A DNA stretch of 64,000 bases, taken from NCBI GenBank assembly GCA_015680685.1, contig MNCI01014479.1:41429-105428 (forward strand). Direction: 5' to 3'. Shown one piece after another: positions 1-10,379 of this stretch; positions within the stretch are counted from its first letter, which is position 1, and every line of letters begins with the position of its first letter. The notes below the pieces were generated by a model. That model was not told where the DNA came from. It saw only the letters and a program-made list of their open reading frames with translations, and made no database searches. The stretch comes from Gnetum montanum. Taxonomy: Eukaryota; Streptophyta; Gnetopsida; Gnetales; Gnetaceae. The translations under genes were made by a program, and so were the position numbers.

Positions 1-54
1 GCGTACACGCTCGTATTCGTATGGTTGAGTGTAGGGGTACCTCGCCACTGATCA
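1..54 (+). repeat. 3' end of the A1 5' LTR
   Basis: It matches the last bases of the A1 3' LTR (3943-3995), including TATGGTTGAGTGTAGGGGTA. It ends CTGATCA where the 3' LTR ends CTCATCA. Confidence 0.9.
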
Positions 55-73
55 TAGGCGCCATTGCCGGGGA
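55..73 (+). other. Primer-binding site (tRNA-Asp type) of A1
   Basis: Bases 56-73 differ at two positions from TGGCGCCGTTGCCGGGGA, the complement of the 3' end of plant tRNA-Asp and the usual PBS of Athila/Tat elements. It directly follows the LTR end. Confidence 0.85.
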
Positions 74-76
74 TTG

Positions 77-997
77 ATGTCCAACGGAAAAGGATATATA
101 ATCGTTGTTGTTGATTACTTAACTAAATGGGTCGAAGCAGCCGCTGTAACCGATTGCACATCATCTACAGCTGCCCGATTTGTACAGCAACAAATCGTTA
201 ACAGGTTTGGTGTGCCTCGTGCACTTATTTCCAACAATGAAATGCATTTTACAGGTGCAACCTTTAGAAAATTGATGCAATGCTTAGGGGTTGAGCATAA
301 ACTGACCACACCTTATCATCCCCAAGACAATGGCCAAGCTGAAGTTACTAATAGGGAGATTACCAGAATATTAACACGAACGATTAGCAAATTTAGACGC
401 AACTGGAACACGAATTTGAATGATGCTCTTTGGGCATATCGTTCCACTTGGAAGCTCCCTACAGGATATTCTCTCTATGAGCTAATGTATGGAAAACTTC
501 CAAAACTGCCTATACAGAGTGAGCTCTGTACACTGTCCATGACTTGCAAACTTCACCTGGATCTCGACCTAGCACAAAAACAACGACTAGCAACTTTGAA
601 TATGTTAGATGAGAATCGCTTGGTTGCACTATCATTAAATGAGTTGCACAAAGCACACAGTAAACAACGGCATGACTTAAGGATCTGAAGGCTTAGGTAT
701 AAACCAGGAGATAAAGTTCTTTACTGGAATCCCACACATGTGCCCCATAGTACAAAGTTTCAGACCTTGTGGGAAGGACCTTACATTATTCATACTACCT
801 TTCCCTCTGGGGCCATGATGATATACAAGCCTGATAGCCCAGATAAAAGGTTATTGGTTAATATACAACAGACAAAACCTTTCCATGAATTTGCGCCAGC
901 CAGTACAAGGCACACTTCTACCAGCGGTCAACCACACTCATTATTTCGGATCTCTCCCTTACAACTCAGTCATGGGGGAGATGGCCACCTATGCTAA
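77..997 (+). pseudogene. Integrase C-terminal half and pol C-terminus (A1)
   Basis: This is the C-terminal half of a Ty3/gypsy integrase, which inserts element cDNA into the genome. It starts at GKGYIIVVVDYLTKWVEA, so the zinc-binding region and the first catalytic Asp are absent. The second catalytic Asp lies in ISNNEMHFTGATF, where the usual SDNG has become SNNE. The Glu region NGQAEVTNREI is kept. A GPY/F module (KFQTLWEGPYII) lies near 760, and the reading ends SHGGDGHLC at a TAA at 995-997. One in-frame TGA at 686-688 stands where the relatives have Trp. No chromodomain is visible. The start is a deletion junction, not a true initiation site. Confidence 0.9.
967..984 (+). other. Second PPT-like purine tract inside the pol C-terminus
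   Basis: CAGTCATGGGGGAGATGG resembles the true 3' PPT context of this element (CAGTCATGGGGGTA at 2963-2976). It occurs at the same place in B2, B1, A2 and, more weakly, C. It could prime extra plus-strand synthesis, or simply be conserved coding sequence. Confidence 0.5.
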
Positions 998-2592
998 TCA
1001 TATGGGGCCCTCAGTTCTTTTTCATTTTTTTTACACGTTTTTGTTTTACAACGTTTTTGTTTTCCACATTTTTGTTTTACAAATTTCTTAACTTTCCTAA
1101 TTTTTGTTTTACAAAGTTCTTTAACTTTTCTTGTTTTTTTTACAACATTGTTATACTTTTCTATTTTTTGTGTGTGTGTGTGCTTCCACCATGTAAGTTC
1201 GTCACCTAATAAGTGTTCAGAATGATGGGATGAACTGTTTTTCATTGATTGCTAATGTTTGGTTTTTACCTTCAAGTTACATTGTTGATACTAAGGTATG
1301 TTCTTTTGATATGGCAGGCAATGAGATCACTTCATCCATCCATCCATCAAGTCTATGGTTTCCCTTGGCTTGGAAATGTACAGTTCCCTTCCACTAAGAA
1401 CTTTAACGAACTGGTGACTGGGCATTTCTCAAACTAAGGACTCAAGGATTGCAAAGGGTGTGACTTCAAGGGAACTTGATGTTTTTGTGTTGGTCATTCA
1501 CTTGGGTGCTTGGATGTTTTCTTCTTAGGTTTTCTTACCGTTCCGATGTGACCCAACCATTGGAAGCTGAGACAATAAAAATAAGAAGTCTTTGCATGGT
1601 GTGGTCCCCACACATAAAAACACAAAACACAAAAAAAATAAAAAAAATAAAAAAAGAAGAAACAAAAGTGAGGATTCAAAGTAGACCCCTTAGACGAAAT
1701 AAAAATTTGGGCTGCAAGCACTGGTTATGGAACCATAGTGTTCCCTCTAACTAAGGCCCTTCTCGCTTCCCATTCTCTCCTTTGTTTTGTCGGAATGGTG
1801 GTGGCTCTTCAAATATGCATCCTTGTTGTCCAAGTGGATGATTTAGCCAAATGCATTGATGCGAAATCACTGGAAGTGGTTGGTTTGAGGCCGGAGTTGG
1901 AATGAGATTTGCTACGTCGCATTAATCATAAAACATACAAGGGGCTGTACACCACCTTGTTCTTGGGATCCCATTCCACTTCTCTTCTTTCCATCTTTCT
2001 CTCCATTGTTCACCTCATTGCCAGTTGTATCATTAGTGTATATTTTGGTTGATGCTTTGTTTTCTTTTTTGGTAAATTTTTCCTGTTAAGACTTTAACTC
2101 TTGTTCCAAAGGACATTCCTAGAGCCCACGGACTCTTTGAATGAGGGATTGTCAGGGCATTAAGGGCATGAGCCTGCTTTGGGGAGGATCCACTGACATT
2201 CCTATTTGGAACCTTAGTTAACTTCTTTTCCTTAACATTTTGCAATTAATTAACATTTTTGTTCATTTCCATCATGACATCCCTTTTATCGATGCCATAA
2301 TTATCCTTTTTTACCTATCTTTCTTACTCCTTTTCTATCTCCATTCTCACGCTACCAGAGGTTTGCGATTAGCCATGGGGGTACGGGGCCTGCTTTTTCG
2401 ATTTTTATCCTAAGCCCCAAATTTTTTCGTTTCTCTTCCTAACCCCTACACCTTCGGTAGTCATCATCTACATTTTCCCAGATCCATATCAGCCATACCA
2501 CAACTTAGCCAATGGACTTACACCACAGCAAGGTATTATTTACTTAATGATTCACTTACCCTTGCTAATATATGATTATGTTGTGTGTGCAG
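998..2592 (+). other. Conserved non-coding spacer of the A family
   Basis: No long reading frame is supported. It opens with a T-rich tract built of TTTTGTTTTACA-like units (about 1013-1165), then a (TG)n run near 1170-1182. Later blocks align with the same region of A2 and more distantly with B1 and B2. It stops at an acceptor-like GTTGTGTGTGCAG before the ATG at 2593. Unlike B and C, I see no TATA plus U3-like motif cluster here. Confidence 0.7.
1321..1437 (+). other. Conserved 38-codon small ORF in the spacer
   Basis: ATG to TAA, encoding a peptide that begins MRSLHPSIHQVYGF and ends FNELVTGHFSN. A2 has a same-length frame at 51370-51486 with most residues kept. B1 and B2 have only a decayed trace (MSPQHSPIQKLYGF near 45468). 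The ATG follows a CAG-like acceptor by three bases. It may be a small exon or peptide, or just conserved non-coding sequence. No function is recognised. Confidence 0.25.
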
Positions 2593-2966
2593 ATGACGAT
2601 TAATAAACAACGGAATGGATCTGGAGCAAACAATTGGAGTGGAGCAGCGCTGAAGCAGCTATGCAAGGAGTAGAATGGATAATGCGCTTACGGATGGACA
2701 ACGGAAGGTGCAATCTAGGCGTTGGCAGTAGCAAGACTCTTCTCTCTTCTTCTCTTCTATTCTCTCTCCTATTTTCTCTTAGCTGCCAACTGTGGCCTGA
2801 TGTCATTGTAATAAGGTGTTCACCCTTGTTGTCATGAACACCAGTTTTTGTCAAGTCTTGTAATAAAGACCCGTTCACATGTCATTCCATTAGTTCCATT
2901 TCCCCTAATAATCCCATACCAACCTGATATCATTGTAAGGAACTCAAGGACGAGTTTTCATTCAGT
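2593..2966 (+). pseudogene. Stub of the extra ORF (A1)
   Basis: The ATG directly follows an AG in GTGTGTGCAG, the position where the B and C extra ORFs start. Only a short, interrupted reading remains. The sequence soon resumes blocks that in B lie downstream of the extra ORF (a GTCATGAACACC-like block, then AAGGAACTCAAGGA just before the PPT). About 2.5 kb of coding sequence present in B is absent. Confidence 0.55.
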
Positions 2967-2976
2967 CATGGGGGTA
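2967..2976 (+). other. Polypurine tract of A1
   Basis: CATGGGGGTA immediately precedes the TGATGAG start of the 3' LTR. The same arrangement occurs in A2 and B1. Confidence 0.85.
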
Positions 2977-3041
2977 TGATGAGACGCGACATGCATGCGC
3001 TACGATATCGCGTACGTGATATCGCGGTCCACCACCATATC

Positions 3042-3049
3042 TATAAATA
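3042..3049 (+). promoter_or_regulatory. LTR TATA box (A1)
   Basis: TATAAATA, 65 bp into the LTR, just downstream of the ACGATATCGC and GTGATATCGC motifs. Other family members have the same TATA. Confidence 0.75.
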
Positions 3050-3296
3050 AGAGGTGGCACTCCCCTCATTTCTGAATCCTGGCTAGAAGTAGCGAAGCTC
3101 TGGCAGATTGATCACTCCAGAGTTAGAATTTTTCCCCATGTGCCCGCAGTAGGAGTCCTAGAGTGAACGGCTCTTTATTCGAGCAGCTTGTAACCTGAAC
3201 CCAAGTTGTGTACGGCAATAAAGACGAACTTGTTTGGATAAACCTTGCAGCACGTGGTTTCATTTATTGCTTTATTTCCTGCTTTCCTAGTGCGTT

Positions 3297-3580
3297 CAAG
3301 TACGACTTGATTACGAGCGTCTACGGACGTGTACGGCTAGTCAAGGAATCGGCTGCTTGACGCAATGCATGAGTACGACTCAATTACGAGCATTGGATGC
3401 TTGGTAACCCAGTAGCGTATTCCAGGATTCTGCGCTTGGTAACTCCCGGGTCTGATGTGTACGGCTAGTTGAGGAATCGGCTGCTCATTGCTAGGCTAGA
3501 TCGTGTGATAAGTACGACTTAGTTACGAGCACCCACGGGTGTGTACGGCTGGCTAAGGAATCGGCTGCTTATCACACGTA
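3297..3580 (+). repeat. U5 repeat units of the A LTR
   Basis: Three diverged units built on AGTACGACTT, TTACGAGC, GTGTACGGCT and AAGGAATCGGCTGCT, separated by single-copy sequence. In A2 the equivalent units are regular 75-bp tandem copies. Confidence 0.75.
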
Positions 3581-3995
3581 GGCTAAATAGGTGCCTCAGT
3601 ACGACCACTTCGAGCACTTGCGTTACGTGTGGCGATCCCAGTAACGATTAGCGTTTGGTAAGCTGCAGTTGCATAGTTCAGGGTGTGTCCGGTAAGTGGG
3701 AACGGATGCTGACGCTAGTTAATTTAGACTTAGATCTTAGTTAGAGTTAGCTTAGTTTCTCAACCCTTTCTCCTGGTAGCATAGAAGATAAGTCGAAAAT
3801 ACCAAAAAAATCACATACCTCAGACTTGCTTAACCATACACCGTGACACATACAAGCAAGCCTGGGAAGACAACGAACGATTAACCCCAAGTGTTTCTTG
3901 TGGCGTTAAGGCATTTAGTCTGCGAAGTTCGACCGGATCACGTGTACACACTCGTATTCATATGGTTGAGTGTAGGGGTACCTCGCCACTCATCA

Positions 3996-4242
3996 ACTTG
4001 AATAAATAATTTGGACAACTACTCAACATCACATTGTGGGCATTCACTCTATTATTGAACTATGAAAACAAATTGGAAGAGTCTACCTATGGTTGGAATG
4101 AAAGTTGTTTGGACTATGTGCCTAAGTGTTGTATTTATGGGCTTGCACATGTTCACAATATTAACATTGTAACTTGTGCCTTGATATTGTGGATCTGATA
4201 TCAGATGCCCAATATCATAGCCAATCAAAACTTGATTTATCA
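3996..4242 (-). repeat. 3' LTR of C, first part (cut by A1)
   Basis: On the minus strand it starts TGATAAATCAAG, identical to the start of the C 5' LTR at 29542. It follows it for about 247 bp up to the A1 junction. U3 contains ATGATATTGG and CTGATATCAG palindromes. The TATA is decayed to CATAAATAC. Confidence 0.88.
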
Positions 4243-4252
4243 TACCCCCACA
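4243..4252 (-). other. Polypurine tract of C
   Basis: Minus-strand TGTGGGGGTA lies directly before the LTR start, within ATTCAATTGTGGGGGTA, which parallels the B and A PPT context. Confidence 0.8.
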
Positions 4253-4414
4253 ATTGAATGAAAGCTCATCCTTAAGTTAAAACAAAATGAGGATAGAGTT
4301 CTTTACAAAAATTGGGAGGTAGATTTACATGACATTGACTACTATATACATGACTCTTCAAACAATGTAATGGTGTTTTACAAAAAATTTACATAGGACA
4401 TGACATGAAAATTT

Positions 4415-7172
4415 TTACAAAAAATAAAATTTAGCGAAGCTTGATGTAGTCTCGATAGTTCCTAGTGGCGGTGGCTCTTCCATCAGTTGCTTCCCCTTAT
4501 CGCTAGGTTTCTCGAACTTGTATCAATTTAGAAGTGCTTGGAGCTTTTCCTCCTCTGTTCTTGGATCATGTATCATTAATGATTATTTTGCAATGTATTA
4601 TGGAGTGGGTACATCCCATGGGCATGGTAGTTGCAGAAACATTTGATTCACCTTACATACTAGGCTACAAACTATCTCTCTCCTCTTCAAATGCTCTGGA
4701 CTTCTCACATAATGCATGATAATTAGACAACCTTTTGGCACAGTTTTCTACTCCATCTTTTTGCCCTTGGTAGCCAGCCTTCATTGCTTCCAATTCAAAT
4801 TTTTCCACTTGGAGTAACTATAAAGCATATTTGTGATCCACAAACTCTTTCTTGTATGAGGCACACGTGGTTGTTACTTGGTGTTCTAGTTCATTTCTAG
4901 GCCTACCTCTTGTTAACATGGCCAAGTTAGCATAATGAAGGTTAGCTAATCCCATGTGCTCTTTCAAATCCTTGATCTACAGGTCTTTGTTTTTCTCTTC
5001 CACTTAGTGGATGTGGGCATAACTGTCTAGGATGTGTTGCTAATCAAGATTTTGTGGTAAAATGGAGTTGATTCTAGCTTTGGCCATCTAGATCTCTTTC
5101 TTGTTGATCAGCTTGTACATGCCCACCTGATCATAGAAGTGTTCCTTGAGCCTTTTATGTTTCTTTACCTCATTTTTCCATGTGCTTATTTCAATGGCTG
5201 ATTTTTAATGGATGGTGCATATCTTCTTCATTGAGAGGGTTTAGTTTTCTTGTGTGAGATAGCTCATGTCTTGGTTGACCCTCACTAGTTATTTCCTTAA
5301 CTAGTGGATGCTCACCTCTAAAATGTTTTTCTACTTTTCCATAGTGGTCAACCTCATGTTATTAGCAGCAAGTTGTTTGTTTTCTTCTTGGATTTCGGTA
5401 AGTGCCTTAGAATGTGAATACATTTGCGATTTTGCTATGGAGGCATTCCATACCTTTCTCTCCTTCTTTGTTTCCATCTATTTATTCTACTCAATTAGGT
5501 GGTTCATTTGTTTAGTTATAAACTTCTTTATTTGGTCAAGTGTAATGAATTGAGTTGGATCTCTTTGTTTAGCTCTTAAGGCTACAAGATCTTCTTGTAA
5601 TCTCAGAATTTCACTCTTTGCATGCTTTGCCCTTATTTCTACCATGACCAGTTTTCCTTTGATAGTAATGAACTTAAATTGTAATAAAGTGACATCACTA
5701 GGGATGTCAAAAAGTGTTTTCATTACTTGCCTAGTGTACAGTAGTCTGTTAAGCACATATTCATGGTTAGTAGGAATCATTGAGGTTTTGGATAACATTT
5801 GAGTGTCTTTGGCTCTAGTTAGATTTTCTAGTGGCACAACAAGTACATTGCAAGATTCTTTGATGTGATTAGTGATAACCTCTGCTACTCCTATTGCATC
5901 TTGGTGCTACATTACCACAACTATGGCTCCTTCTCCTATCTCTAGCACCACTTGGAATGATGTAACATTTTTAGAGATCTGTTATGACCATTGATTCCCT
6001 CCTCTTGATTGTAATGAAATTTTTCTAGTTGCTAAATTTGCTGAAACTGTGAGCTAGATGGAATTGTTAATAACTCTATAAAGGTTAACCTCCTCCCTTA
6101 TTCCCTAGTTGACGGTTTCTATAATCTATTGTAGATGACTCATTGAAGATTTATAATCATGTGATGATGGTGGTGGAACTTATTGTTGTTACTATTGTTG
6201 CTCTTAATATTGCTACTATTGCTCTTGTTCTTATTCTTGTTGTTCATCTTGATCCTTCCTAGGTGGTGTTGGTTTGAGAAATTTAGCATATGAAGCATTT
6301 TGGGCTTTCCAGAAAATTTCATTGGTGTATCACAAGATTCTAGCTTGCTTGCACAACTTTCTAATAAGGCAGGGAAATGGAAGTGTTAGCTTTCCTAACT
6401 TCCTTTCTTCAAACTACCTTTGAATTTCCATAAAGTAGAGTTGTGTGAGGTTGACATATTATTTGCCCATCAAGATTACACTTCCTCTAACCACATAAGT
6501 GGATAGTTAGTTGAGTCCTTTTGTTAGGAATAGGTGATAGGTCCCAATTTTGAACTAGATTATTTCTTCTAGAGTTAGTTCATTATAGCCCTTATCTTCT
6601 TTGCCTTATGTCCATTTTAGCCATAGTTTTTTGGTTTCAGGATCTGATTGAGTGAACAAATGTGCTACCCTTGCCCCTTCATTAGGTATGTTAAGCACTT
6701 TAGCTATTACCTTGATTGAGAATGGGATTGAGATTCCTCCGATGATAATAGTGGTACCCTCTTCTTTGTTATGCCAAAACTAATGGGTTTTCCCAAGGTA
6801 GCATTCACCACTATTAGATAGGATAGGCCATAGTGATGGTACCTTAAGTTTTATCTTTACTTCTTCTAGCGTAAATTCCATGAATAGGCCAAAGTTCATC
6901 TCTATAATGACTATGGTCAAAATTAATCTTTCTTGAATAGCTTGGAGGTAGTCTTGTGATAACATGAGGCATTGTTCTTATGCTTGTGGTTCTTTTACCT
7001 GTCCTTCGATTGATTTTCCTCTAGCAAGAGTTTCTCGATGGCTACTGAATGATTAGGCTTCCTGCTTCTTGTGTTTCGGTTCTTGTCCTCCAATTTGGTC
7101 TCTACCTTGGCCTCTTGGTTGTTTGCTTGCACCTTGTGAAGGTCCTCCTTGTGCTCATCTCTTTGGGGCCAT
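4415..7172 (-). pseudogene. Extra ORF downstream of pol (C), PF20167-like plus coiled coil
   Basis: About 919 codons from the ATG at 7172-7170 (right after an acceptor-like TTGTAG) to the TAA at 4417-4415, broken by stops. The order matches the B copies. First is a charged N-terminus MAPK. Then comes a domain containing NFGLFMEF, GGISIPFSIK and LTLPFPCLIRKLC, which resembles the 'putative plant transposon protein' family (PF20167). A Gln/Asn-rich linker follows, then a module with VVLEIGEGAIVVVM. The segment TRQVMKTLFDIPSDVT leads into a predicted coiled coil (5487-5837). The C-terminus has LPCPWDVPTP and a PPP-containing tail. Function unknown. Homology between C and B across the whole length argues it was once a real protein of these elements. 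Confidence 0.7.
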
Positions 7173-7733
7173 CTACAATCATTCAAGGATTTAGAATTAC
7201 TAAGGTATTCTCATATATTCTTTATGGTTTCATACCTTAATCATACCCTTAGTTACATTTAGTTCTTAGTTTATTGTGATTACAAAGTTAGAAAAATTTC
7301 ATAACATTTTCCCATAAGTGTTAATTTCTTATAACCCTACACAACTATCTATTCTTGTTCATATTCATGGCTTGTAATGATGGTTATGGTTCATTAAGAG
7401 TCATTATTTAAGTTTTTTGGCATTAATATGATTTATTTTTCATTAAAAGTTCAAGTTTCTTTTCATCCTTACCCTTAAAATACCTTCCAGGTGTTAGAAT
7501 TTTTCAAAAATAAAAATAAAAATGGCACATAGTTTCCTCACCAACACCCCCTTCCCATGACTAAATTGATCACTCTAGGATCATATAGGTTTGAAAATCA
7601 TATAAATTTGAGTGGAAACATGTAGGATATGGCTTCAGAAACCTAAGAGGTCAAAGCTCAATTCATAGAAGAAAATTTGAAAAATCTTCCTTACTTCAAA
7701 TAAGAAAGAATGAAAATTTTGTCTCAGTGTCAT

Positions 7734-7830
7734 CCTATATATGCTTTTCATGGGATCTGATATTAGGGATTTGACATTGGGGATCCAATATTACTATGGA
7801 CCCAATATTAGAGCCCAAAAATTTACATTT
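7734..7830 (-). promoter_or_regulatory. Internal U3-like promoter module of C
   Basis: Minus strand: CATATATAGG (7743-7734) is preceded by AATATTGGGTCC, ATATTGGATCC, AATGTCAAATCC and TAATATCAGATCC. The C 3' LTR U3 holds the nearly identical TGATATCAGATCC and GATATTGGGC. The ATG of the extra ORF is about 560 bp downstream. Confidence 0.5.
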
Positions 7831-8405
7831 TTCATAAAGGTTTAATGGAAAAATTTTATTCTTTTGGATTTCTAGAAGATTTTAAGGTTACTCAAGGGTT
7901 TGGATGATGGAGATATGCATATATTTGTTAAATATTTGTCATTGTAAGTTCATAAAGAAGGAATCTCAAGCTACTAAAGTTCATAAGATGGATAAGTAGA
8001 GTAATGAATCAATGTTGTTAGAACGGATAGTGTAAATGATATGGGAAGTTTTATTGATATTTGTTGATGCTGGAAGGTTCAAGATGATGTGGAATCGCTT
8101 GGTAAGTATAAGATACAACAGTTATACAAGTAGATCCTTCCCAAAGTAGGCTCTAGCCCTTCATGCCTGAAGTGTCATTAGGCATTTAAGGAGTTGAATT
8201 TAATGGATACCTATTTAGCAAAACACACATGTTAGTACCACCAAATTGGAAAAATAACTCTATGTTACACAAAACCACAAGTTATGACTATTCGTACAAT
8301 GAGATGAGATGGACTTAGAAGGAATTGCAGAAATCAAGATGTGAGGTATCTTACCATAGGCATAATGAATTATTGTGTTTTATTAGTGGTTAAAGTAATT
8401 AGTAG

Positions 8406-8500
8406 TCTTTCTATCCAAGATTCAAACCATGCCTAGACATCGCATTGTTTCANTCTTTCTATCCAAGATTCAAACCATGCCTAGACATCGCATTGTTTCA
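8406..8500. other. 47-bp duplication around a single N (assembly join)
   Basis: Bases 8406-8452 are repeated exactly at 8454-8500, with one N (8453) between. This pattern fits two overlapping contig ends joined without merging rather than a biological repeat. Confidence 0.8.
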
Positions 8501-9281
8501 TATCTTAGAATTATAATTGTAAGACTATCAATGTTGTAAGGAGTATCATCACTTGGCATATTGTCCAAGGAAGAAGTTTATTCATGGCACTTTGTTTATT
8601 TTTAGATTGCTAAGAAGCTACCTACCTTTAGGCATGGGTAACATGTCTTTCTAGTGGGATTCCCAGAAATATATTTTGTGCTCCTTTTTCTTGTGTCAAC
8701 CTTTTAAGGCAGCACTTAGCAACACAATAGAACTCACATCAATAATCCAAGAAAATCCACAAATCCCCTTGATGTCACACCCTTTTCATTCCCTCTTGGT
8801 TCTTCACTCTTTTGTCTAGGCCTAATGATCATAGGTTTATTCTAAGTTGGATGATAGGAAAGAATATCATTATGGCCATGGAATGAACCTCTTATTAATG
8901 GAATGAGTGATGTATGATGTGGGTTTACTAATTAGTCCCTTATGACTTGATAACATAGAATAATCTTCACCTTATTGGACTACATATTGCCTTTATTTGT
9001 AACATGTCTTATTGGCAAGCAAAGTTATTTACAAAGGGTTTTTAAAAAGTATGAAAGAAATGAAAAAGATAGTAAGAATTGTGAAAAGGTGTAAAGAATT
9101 GAAAAATATTAAAGAATATCAAAAATTTAAGAAATGAAAAATGTGAAAGAATAAAAAGATGTCAAAGAATGTGAAAGATATAAAAGAATAGGAAAAATTG
9201 TATCATGAAATAGGAAAAGTAAAAAGAATTGTAAAACAAAAAAGGGAAAAGCATTTATTAATTTTATAATCAAGGTAAAGT

Positions 9282-9297
9282 GTTTTCCCCACGATTG
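9282..9297 (-). other. End-of-pol purine tract (C)
   Basis: Minus-strand CAATCGTGGGGAAAAC, preceded by GAGTT. It matches the position and shape of the end-of-pol tract in A1 and B2 and so marks the right side of the pol deletion in C. Confidence 0.45.
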
Positions 9298-9618
9298 AAC
9301 TCATGGGAAAGTGTTTGGAAAATGCTCCCTAGGTCTCTTGGATCATAGACTTTAGGTGATTCACTTACCATCTTTATTGATTTACTTTTTTGATATTGTC
9401 CCATGTGATCTTAATGGTAGTTGAGTTTTAATTGTTTAAGTCCTTGTTCTCTTTCCCTTTTGATGTATATTATGAGTTATTAATTTCATTTTTTGGTGCT
9501 TAGTTGGAGTCATTTTTTGAGAATGGGAATTAATAAATGAGTCAGATTGTTTCATGCATATTTTGTACATTTGAAGGTTCTTAGTTAGTGGCCATAGGAT
9601 GTCTTTTAGTTTTGTGGC

Positions 9619-9954
9619 TCATGCTCTCTCTTTTGTGCACACTTGTTTTTCATTGTTGTTATGGATTGGTAAGGTAACTGTGTTGGCATTTTGAATGATT
9701 AGTCCATGACTGCACCCTTTTCTTTCAGCAGTAATGGATGGGATACACTGTGTATGTATGGCTCTATGCTTATCCTCTTTCAAGATCTCAATAGATAGGT
9801 CTCTCATACTTAGCTTAATGTCAATTGTGCTAAGCCTTGCTCTCCCCATGATAATTGGAAATTCCTTATTAGCTTCTTTCACACTAATTACTAGAAAGTC
9901 TGCCAGATAAGACCATCCATTGATAGTGGTCACCATGTCTTCAATCTGTCCCAA
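9619..9954 (-). pseudogene. Protease domain fragment (C)
   Basis: The minus-strand reading contains EDMVTTINGWSYLADFLVI and FPIIMGRARLSTID, collinear with the protease region of A2 (GWSYPADFLVIEV, FPIIMGRAWLSTVD), B1 and B2. Retroviral-type aspartic protease would process the Gag-Pol polyprotein. The catalytic DSG segment should lie just upstream (higher coordinates) and is not clearly readable. After this fragment the sequence leaves pol, so RT, RH and IN are deleted. Confidence 0.75.
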
Positions 9955-10379
9955 GAGAATGACAATAGATTACTCTGCAGGCTCTAACTAGATATTACAC
10001 TCTTTTAATGATGGAAGGTGTCATGCTTGATAGGTTTCGTAAGAGATAAAATTCATCCTAGAACATGAGTATAGTAGAGATTTGCATGGGAGCTTTCTAG
10101 CTACTCATAAATAGATCAAAGAAAATCCTAGATCAATTCTCTTTTGAGGGAGTGGTCTTGCCTTAATCCATTCTATAATGATTTATGTAAGCATAAAATT
10201 TTTCATGTTTGGATTGGATGATGACAGAATCTTGTTGGTAGTAAGAGAATCTGTGGTAGGGGAAATTAGTGTTGATGAAGCTCTAATTCTACCAACCTTT
10301 TTAGGACCTGTCCTAAAGAAAGTATGTTTCTTCATTTGGCCCTTAGTGTTGTTGGTAGGATTCTCTATCTGAATGTTTA

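Larger units (their letters stand above)
1..3995 (+). mobile_element. Ty3/gypsy element A1, internally deleted (5' LTR incomplete)
   Basis: The window opens inside the last part of a 5' LTR, followed by a tRNA-Asp type PBS, an integrase C-terminal half, a 1.6 kb non-coding spacer, a stub of an extra ORF, a PPT and a full 3' LTR. Sequence after PBS position 73 jumps directly into integrase, so leader, gag, PR, RT, RH and the first part of IN are missing. The spacer and LTR closely match element A2 (46534-53796), so both belong to one family. A1 lies inside the 3' LTR of element C. The possible right target-site copy is ACTTG at 3996-4000; the left copy is outside the window. Confidence 0.9.
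2977..3995 (+). repeat. 3' LTR of A1
   Basis: 1019 bp, starting TGATGAG and ending CTCATCA (7-bp inverted termini). U3 is short and holds GATATCGC-type palindromes. A TATA box is at 3042-3049 and a polyadenylation signal AATAAA at 3217-3222. U5 contains dispersed GTACGACTT...TTACGAGC units and GGTAACCCAGTAGCG motifs. It ends inside the element C LTR. Confidence 0.9.
7173..9281 (-). other. Spacer between pol and the extra ORF (C)
   Basis: No coding region is supported. It includes a poly-purine-like AT-rich stretch near 9040-9240 and an assembly duplication at 8406-8500. Towards its 3' end (minus) it carries the internal promoter-like module at 7734-7830 and a leader leading to the ATG at 7172. 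Confidence 0.6.

Noticed and set aside
115-309. Minus-strand frame opposite A1 integrase
   Set aside because: Shadow of the integrase frame; no independent support.
6140-6322. Asn/His-rich minus-strand frame
   Set aside because: Out-of-frame reading of the Gln-rich linker (CAA repeats) in the C extra ORF.
7734-8300. A separate solo LTR inside C
   Set aside because: It has U3-like motifs and a TATA but no TG/CA ends or flanking duplication. B1 and B2 carry an equivalent module at the same place, so it is part of the element.
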